Source of the DNA: Prinia subflava
Lineage: Eukaryota; Chordata; Aves; Passeriformes; Cisticolidae
DNA: 64,000 nucleotides
Reading direction: 5' to 3'
NCBI RefSeq assembly: GCF_021018805.1
Contig: NC_086258.1
Coordinates: forward strand, 18,538,192 to 18,602,191
The notes under the pieces were generated by a model, which saw nothing but the letters and a program-made list of their open reading frames with translations, did not search any database and had not been told where the DNA came from. Each line of letters starts with the position of its first letter. Position 1 is the first letter of the stretch. A program made the translations under genes and the position numbers. Shown one piece after another: positions 1 to 10,700 of the stretch.

Positions 1-1557
1 TCAGCTACAAAGGGGAAGAGACGGAGCTGCCGTTCCTAGGGATCCCAAGGGACACATCCAAATCCACGCCAGGAGAGGAGCTCTCATCGCTGCCAAGTGA
101 CGTGGGAGCTCCCAGGCTTCTGGCAGAGGCAAACCACAACAGGCAGCAGGGCAGCTCTCGGCAGAGTCCCTGGCAGAGGGAAACGGGTGCTGCAAAACCA
201 CCCCGAGACACCGGCAGCTCCCTGAACAACCACCATGAGGTTTGGCATTAAAAACACACACAGGAACCACACAACAACAACAACAACAACACAACCCTCC
301 CAGCCATTAACTCCTTTCATCCTTGAGTACACGGGTATTATTCAGCACATCATTCCCACATCTTCGAGGAGATGCTGCCTCTTGCATTAGGACCTGTGTA
401 TTTTTTTGTTTGGTTGGTTGGTTTTTGGGTGGGTTTTTTGGGCTAATTAGTTAGGAGTTAATTCCATTCATTAATTTGGAATGCTGTAGGGGCTGGGTTG
501 GGGTTTTTTGTTGTTTTTCTCCAGGACTGTTGGGATTTTTTCACTCCCTTTTCAACATGGCTCATTACGTGGCCAATGCTAGCTTAGCTTCTCCCAAAGC
601 CTGCCCAGTACCCGAGGCAGCTTCAGGCTCTTCTTGATTTATAACCCATCTAATTTGCAATTTCCTTGGTACTTGCCCTCCACTCGGGATGAATCAGAGG
701 AGGGGGGCAAATCTTATGAGGTGACAGAAGGCAGCCATGTCAACCCAGAAATAACAGAAGGGCATCAGCAGAGAGGAACAGGCCCACTGTCAGCTTCTCC
801 CTCTTTTCCCATGTCATGCTGGTCCCTCTTGGAGGCTCTCAGCCTGTGTTGCCCCATGTCCCACGGCAGAAAGAGCCAATCCCTCTGCATGGGAAGAACC
901 TCCAGCAGCAGCAAATCCCCCCACAGATCCCCAGGTCACCTCCAGCACCTCCTGAGGAGGGAGAATTTGGGGGCCACCACCCCCTGCAAGGGATGTAGCT
1001 TCCACTTGGCAGCCACCCCAGCTGCCTGCCTTGTGGTGGAGCAGGGAGGGAGGGAAGGAGGAGGGAAGGAAGGAAGGAAGCACACTCACTGCTCAAACAA
1101 CACCAGCAAAGCCCCGGGGGTTGAGTGCAGCCATGCATGTGGGAAGAGCCAGCGACCTGTAGCACACCTGCATCCTACAGCCACATGGCCACCAGCCCAG
1201 CAAGAGCATCCCTGGGAATGGGGTGGCAAAGGGAGCTCTCCAGTGCCAGCTCCAGGCAGGGGACACAGGGGATGCTGTGTGCTGGCAGCAGGGAACCATT
1301 CTGCTCAGATCCAGCTCAGAAGCCACAGGGCAGAGCCCTGCTCCAGGTATGTCCCCATCAGCTCCATGCAAAGCATCACTTTACACCAGTCCTTCCCACT
1401 TCCCTGGGATGTGGAAGGATGGGCTCTCTCCTAGCCATGATGTTGGTGGTACAGTACAGCACCAGCACTGTCTGAGGTACAGGTGGGCAAAGAGCCTCCC
1501 CCAGCCTTTTCAAACCCGCTGCTTCCACCCAAGACCTCGATGCAGCCCAACACCCAC
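1..1557 (-). other. MGAT5B intron 8 (5' part)
   Basis: Starts at the GTGGGT donor of exon 8 and runs off the left edge. It contains a CAA-type simple repeat (about 268-291), a GGAAGGAAG purine run near 1045-1080, and nothing else I can identify. Open frames here, including a 266-codon plus-strand one at 634-1434, show no domain and are chance frames. Confidence 0.75.
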
Positions 1558-1727
1558 CTCTGCAGCTCCTTCAGGGAGACCGTGACCCTCAGGCTGTGTC
1601 CCAGCATGAAGAGGGCAGCCAGGATGTCAGCCCACTGCACCATCTCACCCAGGGGGCCTCCCTTCAGCACCCGTGGGCTGAAAACGTCCCCTGACTCCTC
1701 CGTCAGGAAGCCAATATGGACCAAGAT
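1558..1727 (-). CDS. MGAT5B: MGAT5B coding exon 8 (start of the catalytic domain)
   Basis: Encodes residues 284-338 plus two bases. The segments [20 protein letters not shown] and [15 protein letters not shown] are strongly conserved in the MGAT5 family and open the glycosyltransferase family 18 (GT-B-like) domain. The acceptor is CTGCAG at 1728 and the donor GTGGGT at 1557. The next exon, expected to continue after L-Q-(R/S), is not present in 1-1557, so it lies outside the window. Confidence 0.95.
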
Positions 1728-4700
1728 CTGCAGGGACAAGGAGAGGAGGGGTCAGCACTGGGGAAAGGCACCATTTGGGTTTTCCAGCCCGGAATGACTC
1801 ATGGTCCCTGATTCCCTCCAGCTCCTTTGCAGGCTGTAATTACTCAAGAAGCTCAGTCAGGTGTGCAGACAAATGATCTGTGTCCAATTAGCACAGACCC
1901 AATGGTCAGAGCTTGGCAGCTCCCTTTGACTGCCACTCTGTGTCTCGGGACCTGGCTTGTGTTCTCCATGTGCATCACAGTCTGAGCCATGGGCCGGAGC
2001 TGGATTTCCCAGCACACGGGGGCCGAAGGAAAAGGCCTAGCAAAAACACCACCAGCAGGGCCAGGAACCTCAGCTTATCCTCAGAGGGGACCTGTCAGTC
2101 TCCAGTGGCAGCTGGACACCATCTCCACCCACCAGGACCTGTTTCCAAAATCCACCCCAGCAACTGTGCTCAGCAACACCAGTCCTTCCACATCCCACAT
2201 GCCTGTGTGTGGAGGCCCAGGGGCCTGACACCAAGGTTATTGTGCCTCAGCCATGGAGGCAGACACCAGGAGAAACACCCCTCTAGATCAGGGTGAGCAA
2301 AACCTTCCTGCCATGGGCCTTTGCAGCCACATGTTGATATCTCTTAGGTTTCATTGTTCTATTGGTTTGTAAAGTTTATGTCACCCTGTTCACCATATAT
2401 ACACCCTCCTAGAATGTTCTTCCTTCCCTTGGTCCCCATTGGCTCTGTAGTGCTGCAGTACCCCACCCCTGTGATCCTGCTAGTCCCCCCAGTTCCTATT
2501 TACCCCTCTGCACCACTTTTCCCCATCCCTGTTGGACCTTGACCCTAAAACCACCCAGTTTGCCTCACTTATACCCTGTGCCCTCAGCCCGATCTCTGTT
2601 CTCATCCCTGGTCTACACTCGAGGCTGTTTCTCTGCCCTGGAATGAAGCAGCCCTCAGATAATCAAACAGGAATCCATCTCCTCCCCTTTACCTCCAGCC
2701 TTTCCCTGGCGGAGCGCTCCGGGCCCGGGAGGCGCAGGACAGCAACCCCTGTGCAGCCGTGTCTGTGGCCAGCAGACCAACCCCACTGCCCCACTCGCTT
2801 CCAGAAATGAATTTCCCTCCCTGCTGGCTCCCACCCCAGCTGTCCCCGGGCTCAGCCTCCCGAGAACACCCCGTACGTGTTTCTGGTGCCGCTGCCGTCC
2901 CGCCAGCCTCTGCTCCAGGCGCCGCGCCGCCCGCAGCCACTGCTGGCCCAGGTGCCGGATCCTCTTCTTCATGAAGCTCAGGGACTCCTTGCCCGTGCCG
3001 ATGAGCTCCAGCAGGCGAGCCAGGTCCCTCCGGAAAGCTGCCTAGGGAAGGAGCACGCTCTGCACCGTGAGTGTAGGGAAAGCGGCTGCCAGAGGAGCCC
3101 CCGGGCTGCCCCCCGCCTGGGGGAGATTTGTCTGTCTCAGCAGAGAGAATCTGAGTCCTTCCCACTCCCCTGGAGCCGTCACAGCTCCTCCCTTCATGCC
3201 CCAAATCCCCAAGGGATCCCACTGCACCCAGGGCTTCTCATGAGAGCCCAGATTCCTCAGCACGGATGTGTGGGAGTGGGTCCAGAGGAGGCCACAAAAA
3301 TGGTCAGAGGGATGAAACATCTCTGCTGTGGAGACAGACTGAGGGAGCTGGGGGTGTTCAGCCTGGACAAGAGAAGGCTCCAGAGAGATCGTCTTGCAAC
3401 CTTTCAATACTTATAGGGGCTTATAAAAAGACAGGGACAGACTTTTTAGCAGGGCCTGTTACAACAGGACAAGGAGCGATGGCTTGAAACTAAGAGAGTT
3501 GACTCAGACTGGATGTAAAGAGGAAACTTTTCATGGTGAGGGCAACGAAACACTGGCACAAGTTGCAAAGAGAGGTGGTGGACGCTCCATCCCTTGAAAC
3601 ATTCAAGGCCAGGTCGGGCAGAGCTTGGAACAACCTGTTCTACAGCAACGTGTCCCCTGCCCATGAGCATCCCTTCCAACCCCAACCATCCTGTGATTGT
3701 GTGGAAACCCACAGAGGCCTCACAGCCCTGCTGGTGCTGAAGGTTTACTTCCAGCACGCTTTATTTCCAGCACTGAAAGTTTATTTCCAGCAGCCTGGAC
3801 ACTGCTGCCTCCCCAGAGAAGCCCCTGGCCCAGCAGAAGCCGGGCTGGGCCCACCTTACCTGCGGCGGCGGCGGCGGCGGCGGTGAGGGCACGGGCACCG
3901 TCCTGTTCCGCCAGGGCAGGGGGGGACAGAACCACTCAACCTCGCTGAGGTAGATGAGGAAGGAGCACTCGGTGCCGTCCACGCCAAAAAACGCGTAGCA
4001 GGGGTCAGAGGTCCAGCGGGCCCTCATCCACTGCAAGGGGCAGAGAAACTCGTGGGGCTCAGGGGGGAGACGTGCCAGCCCTGCCGGCTGCCCCTGCTGT
4101 GGAAAACCTCCTTTCTCCATCCCCTTTCTCTGTCTGGGAGATGAAAGTGAAGGGCAGAGGGTGGAGAAAGGGCTGCAAACACAGCCCCAGTGCCACAGGG
4201 CTGATGTTCACTTGGGTATCTCCAGGGAATGCGGGGCAGGGTTTGCTGGGGGCTCCCTGGGTTTCTGGCACTGACTCCAGCCTTCCCTGGGGGCACAGCC
4301 ATGCACCCAGGGATTTCCTCTGGCTGGATTTGCCGGGGAGCTGCTGATCTCATCGCCCCTGGAGCAGCAGGGCAGGGAGACAGATCTGCCAGCAGTCCCC
4401 AGGGATGATTTCACACAGAGGAGAGTAACCAGGGACCAGAGCAGAGATTTATCACCCCCCACAATGGCTCTTGCCAGCCTCTTCCTAATTCAACTATAAA
4501 AACAAATCTGCTCAGGGACAGGTTGCTGTGCCCAATCTGTAAAGCACAGCAATCACCAGGAGGGGAGATGGGATTACAGCTTTCCACAATTGCATTACAG
4601 CCTGAATTTACTCAAATCGTGGAAGGAAAGGATGGCTAACACCCATGGAAGTGGAAAATCCAGCCCCCCCATATCATTTTCTTATACCCTTCAATATCTT

Positions 4701-7700
4701 TCCAGGGAGACTCAGCCCTGCAGAAAACTGAGCTTGAAGCAGGCTGGGAAGAGGAGGGAAAACAGCAATGCTTTTAATTAGCTGATGTAAATATGCTCTC
4801 TGACAAAGCCATCATGCTCTGGGCCAAGTGCCAGGCTGCATTCCGGTGTGAAGAGCAGGTTGGGTCAGGCAGGACATCCGATTTGAGAGGGAGGTCCTGG
4901 CCACCTGAACAAGGTGCTGCTCTGGGCAGCGCTGGGCTGATTCCCCAGGCACCAGGGAATGCTCCAGATATTCAGAGCTGACGTGACAGAGCTTCCTTCT
5001 CACTGTGCTGCTGCCACTAAACACACAAACTGCAGGCAGGGAGGGCTGCAGGCAGAGGTGGTCTCACAGCTGATTCTGCTGCAGTCTGTGGCTTCAGGGC
5101 TTTGTACCACTGCAGCTAAAGGTCCATTTGGGGATGGTATTATTGGGGGAAAACAATGCCATTTCTGTAGCAAAGGCTGCCAGAGAAGGTTGGACACTTC
5201 CCTTGTGTTTTCTCTTCAAAGCAGAGCCCTGCTTTGCTTTCCACACCTTTGGCTCTGCTCCTCCTCCTTCAATGGGCTGCACCTTTCCAATATTAACAAA
5301 CACTTTATTCTGGAAAACATCCCATTCCCCACTGCCCTTCCCTGTTCAACCCCCAGGGTCACTGCTTTGGGCCCTTCCCCTCCCAGCAGCTCCCATCTCT
5401 CTCCCACACAGGGAGCCCCAACTCACCTCCACCTTCCCAGCACAGTCGGGGTACTTGGGGTCCCTGGGCACCTCACACTGATCCCTCCTGCCTTCCATCA
5501 CTGCAGAGAGACAATTTGGGCATGGGGAGGGCTGGGGCATGGCAGAGGAGCAGCTAGAGATGCTGGGAGGGGAGGGGATGGGATGGGATGGGATGGGATG
5601 GGATGGGATGGGATGGGATGGGATGGGATGGGATGGGATGGGATGGGATGGGATGGGATGGGATGGGATGGGATGGGATGGGATGGGATGGGATGGGATG
5701 GGATGGGATGGGGCTGGCAGCCCCCAAACTTGTTCATTGGTGCCACAGATGGGGCAGACAGCCCCATCCCACTGGATGGAGCAGGACACCAAGATGTGAA
5801 GCATCTTCAGCATCTTTCCCAAATCAGGGAAGAAACAGAGAAAACCACCCTGCTTCAGTGCTGGAAACATCCCCCTTCCCTAAATCTCAGCAGGTCCATT
5901 TCCAGCACCTCCCTGTGTGCTCTACCTGGTCCTGACCCCAAGTTCCACCTATCACTACTCTTGTAAGAAGGGTGCAGGATCTGGGGAAGTCCTTGACATC
6001 CTTTACACTGTAAACTTGCAATAAAAACTGCCCTGCTGAGCTGCTGGAAGAAGACTCAGCCCGCAGGGTGAGTTCTAGAATGAGCCATAAAATGCTTTAA
6101 AAGGCATCAGGATCTTTTCTTCCTCCATGGTTGGGTCAATAAAAGCCAGCACTCCTCCTCTAAGCCCTCCTTTGCCCATAATTGAAAAGCATGAGGTGCA
6201 AGAGGCAGGAATAATCTTCTGCCTAAACCCCAAGGATGACACAGGCATGTGGGGAAACATCTGCAGAGCCCAGCTGCCCTCCCAGCAGTGCCACAGTGGC
6301 ATGGGAATGTCTCTGCTGGTGCTGAATCCCAGCCCCTGTGAATTTGGATCCAAACCACCAAATTTTTCTATCCAGGTGCTTGTGCTGGCAGTACTCCTCA
6401 CCTTTAAAATTGCATTTAATTCCCTGGCATTTATTCCTGACAACCGTTCCGATTTGTCACCACTTGTCCCCCTGGCAGGCAGGAGAGTCCTGAGGAAGGC
6501 AGCCTCAAGATCAGCCTCCATTTCTGGCACTTTTACCACATTTTTCATGGTTGGGTGTTTCCATGGGCACAGCAAAACACAGAGGGGGGGTTTGGAGCGT
6601 GGACCCCCAGGGCCACTCACCCTTCCCGTTCAGGAGGCTGTTCCGGAGAATCTGATCCACCTTCACTGCAATGTCCGACACGTTCTGAGCTATGGCCTGG
6701 ATCCTCTCCATCAGCCCAGCTGCTGGCTGGAACCTGGGGAAGAAACCAAAAAACCCTGAGAACTTGGTGTCTCCCAGTGGTGACACTCAGGGGTGCCCAG
6801 AGAGAAGTCCTTGCTCTTGGAAGCTGCCAGCAGGTTGTACTGAGTTCCAGGATGAAACATTGGTGCAGCATTTAACAGGCAAAGAAGTCACAGCCTTCCA
6901 GGAGGTTTGATTGAAAACCTATTTAAATCAGTATTTTGTACATATTCTGCCATTTTTTGCAGAGTGCTGTTAAACATGGATCCACCTGTGCATTTTATGC
7001 AGGGAAAATATTAAATAGACTGGCAAAAAAAAAGGTTTTTTCTGATTTCAGATGTGCTGTGTTTGAAAATCTTCTGGTGTGATTATTAGCCTTGCAGTAG
7101 GAAGCTGTGCTTGGAAAAAAAAAAAGGGGAAGGAAAGAATAAAAATATAAAGAAAAGAAGGTAAAATTGAGGAGGGCTGAGGAAGTTTGTGGGTTTGGAG
7201 CAGAGCGATGAGAAACACACAGGACATGTGGATGTCCTGAGCCAGCCCATCCACCAAATCAGTTTCTCCTCCCAAGGAAGAAGTGATAAGACAAAACAGC
7301 CTCAAGTTGTGCTTGGGGAGGTTTAGATTGGATATCAGGAAAAGTTTCTTCACTGAAAGTGAGGCCAGGCATTGGAACAGCCTGCCCAGGGAAGCAGTGG
7401 AATCATCATCCCTGGAAGTGTCCCAAAAACACCCAGATGTGGTTCCTAATGACAGGGTTCAGTGATGGGCCTGGCAGTGCTGGGTGAATGTTGGACTCGG
7501 TGGTTTCAGAGGTGTTTCCCAACCTCGGTGATTCTGAGATTCGGGTGAGTGGATTTCCAGGAGCCCAGCAAGGAGCAGCAGCCAGGGCTGTGCAGGGATG
7601 GGGAGCTGGGGCTGAGCTGGGGATTGCAGCCTCAGCAAAGCCCACAGGCACCTTCCACCAAGGCTTGGGGTCAGATCCCACCAGCTTGGGGTCAGATCCC

Positions 7701-10700
7701 ACCAGCTTGGGGTCAGATCCCACCAGCTTGGACAGCTGCACGTGCTTCCCTGGAATCAAACCTGGAGTCAGCACTGTCCTGGGTGGACAGCCCCACTGAA
7801 TTAATCTAAAGAACACTGTTACATTCCCCTGGGGAATGGTTTCTCCCCCCTCAGGGACCCCTAGAGCCTGTAACCATGTAGTTTAACCTTTCCTACCCTT
7901 TCTGATCCCTTTGGCTGTGTCCCAAACTGCCCCTCCCTGGCAGGAGCTAAGAAAAGACCCTCTTCCTCTACACATGTCCTCCTTCCCTCTGGACACCACC
8001 TGGAATAAATGCCTTGAACTGCAGCTGGGGGTCAAGAGCCTCTTTTGGAGTCCTTTGTCCTGTCCATGAAATATTCCTCCAAAGCCCCCTAAGGTTTGGG
8101 CTAGCCTAGGAACATTGGAGAGGCTACAGGAGGATTTATTTCAGAACACGTTGTGTCAACAGGAAAACAGAGCCCTGTGAAGAGGCTGGGGGTCAGTCAC
8201 AACCTGGTGTAAGCTCGAAAGGGGCAAAGAAAACTCCATCCATCTGCAGTGGAGCTTGGAAAGGAGCAAGCCCTCCCACTCCAACATCCCTCCTGCCACT
8301 TCCACCACAAACAGCCACCGCATCTCAATGAGTTATCCCAGTAAATAATTTCCCCTTCTGCAGAGTTTGGGTCGTAAGTTTTCCCTCCCGCTGCCACCGA
8401 GGTCGTTACAACACAAGGGAATGTCACATGCAGTGAGCAAAACCAAAAGGGCTACCTTGAATACTCGTGGCACAAAAAATATGTGCTGATGTCAGGTCCT
8501 TCCTGGTGAAGTTTTATGTTTGTTCTCCAGCAGATCAGTGAACCCAAAGGCTGGGATTTAAAGTACCTCTGTCCTCAAGGCTAAAAAAAATCCTGGTTTT
8601 ATGAACCGACACTGCTTCAGCTGTTGATTTAAAGTTCATTTGCCAGCAGCGAGCAGCCCACATTTTTCCTTCTGGCATGGTTTACGACCATCAATATTCA
8701 GGCTGCATATCTCCACAGGGAGCTACTGATCTTGGGCTTTTAAGAAATAATAATTAAATGCAGAGGACACCATTGCCCCCGAGTCACTTCCAACCTTTGC
8801 AGAGAATAAACCCCAGGTATCCTGCTGTAACCGCTGCAGCAGGGAGGCTGCTCGTGAGGCCCTGGGAAAATATGGGCACAAAAATAACCTGAGATAAGCT
8901 CTGCTTGTCAGCAGGGCTCCGAGGAGATAAAATTGTCCTGGTCTGAAAGCTCGCAAACCCCCATTTCTCCAAGCCTTTTTTCACCAGCTAGCAGCCACCA
9001 GACCCTGCAGGTGATGCAGAGGCACTCAGCAAACACCTGGGATGGGCAATTTAGGATGAAATATCACATGGATGCAGTGAATTTAGAGCCAGTGAGTCCA
9101 AACTCCTGTTTGCAACAGGAAAAGGATGCCAGCTTGGTGAAGATGCTCCCCAGGTTTCTCCATCACTCACGGCAAGGAGAGGGGATGCCCACAGCCATGG
9201 CAGTGCTGCTCTCACCCCTCAGAGCACTTAGATTAACTCAGTCTGGCTTCTGCCTCTTCTCAGAAGCTCTCCCAATCCTCACTTACTCCCAAACACCCAA
9301 GGAACAAGGTGAGCCTCAAAAATCAACAGCAACCTTAGTGCCCACCTCCTCACTGATGACCTCCAGACCTCAGCTCAGCCAGGGCTGAGCACTGGGCAGC
9401 CACAAAAATGCTCAAACAAAAATCAGGATTGTTACCCTAAATAAATGGCTTTTTTCCAGCTCAGCCTTGCCCGGCCTGGCAGCCACTGCTGGGTGATGGA
9501 GCTGGCCCAGGCTCTGCGCCAGCTTGCCCAGCCCTTGTGAAGCTACAACTGCTCCCCAAACACCAAGATTTCTCCTCAAAGCCCTTAGATGCAAAATGTA
9601 TTCCTGAGCATCACACTCCAGTCCTCCAAGCAAGCCAGGCACTGCAGGAGCATCACAAGAGGATAAAAAGAGGATTAGTGGGAAGTGTCACCAAAAATGT
9701 CCACCATGACTCCTGGAACGTATGAAAGGAGATGGAGAAAGGTAGGAAAGTCCCTTGGAAACACAGAACCAGGCTCAGATCTCCCAAGCTCCTCACCCTT
9801 GCATATCAAACTGGCTGCCTCCAAACCCTCCTGACTCTGAGCAAGGATTCCACAATCCCAGTTGAGAGCACTGACAGGTCCCAGTGTTTGTATCTGCTGG
9901 GTAACAAGCCCATCATGGGAGCAGCAAATTGCGTGTGAGGCATTAAGGAGGTGACAAGCAGGTTAAGCATAAGTTACATTAACTATCAGCACAGCGATTT
10001 GTCACCCAGGCAGGGGACAAGAAAATAAGGTATTTAAAGGTGTATCTCCGATGTGAAAAGGTTCTGTGTGCCTCGTAGGAGTTTGATGCCTTGTTGTTAG
10101 TAACTGGAGACACCAGGAGGGACAAGGTAAGTGGTTTATTCTGCTCACTGATAGCTCAGCAGAGCAGCAATACCCAAGCCAGGATGCCAGCACAACCTTT
10201 ACCAATTCAGTGGAAAAAAACCTTCTCTCTTCCAGCACCACCACTGCCCAGGGAGCAGCTTTTTTGCCTTTTCCCTTCTTGCTTTTTAAATTTTTCCATA
10301 GCGACACGCTAAATGCCACCAAAATGTGCTGGCACTGTGCCAGCTATTGAAACTACACTAAATTACCAAGGCTTTTCTAGAACAATTTTTTTCCCTGGGA
10401 CCTTAAAACCGTTTACTACAGCAAATACAGTACTTTTACTCCTAACCATCAATATTGATTTCGTCTTTATTATTTTCAGATTTATATTTCCCCCGTTGAT
10501 TAAGATTCAGATCACACTGTGCCTTATAATGCTCTGTATACAGTATTCATCTCCTTTCAAAAACTGCTATTAAGATGTATCTTTCCCCACTGACAGATCA
10601 TTTGCCATAGAATATGGCTGGAGGTTGGGTTTTCTGACACTTTTTTATGCATTAATTTGGTTCCCTTCACTTTGCTCTTGTCCCCAACTCCACAGCACCA

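Noticed and set aside
634..1434. A 266-codon plus-strand frame next to exon 8
   Set aside because: Low-complexity sequence in intron 8 with no recognisable domain and overlapping frames of similar length on both strands.
1..1557. Exon 9 of MGAT5B
   Set aside because: No minus-strand frame here continues the conserved glycosyltransferase sequence after exon 8.
5576..5712. Interstitial telomere repeat
   Set aside because: The unit is GGATG, not TTAGGG.
4959..5966. A 335-codon plus-strand frame
   Set aside because: It crosses antisense through exon 5 and the GGATG array. No start context, domain or codon pattern supports it.
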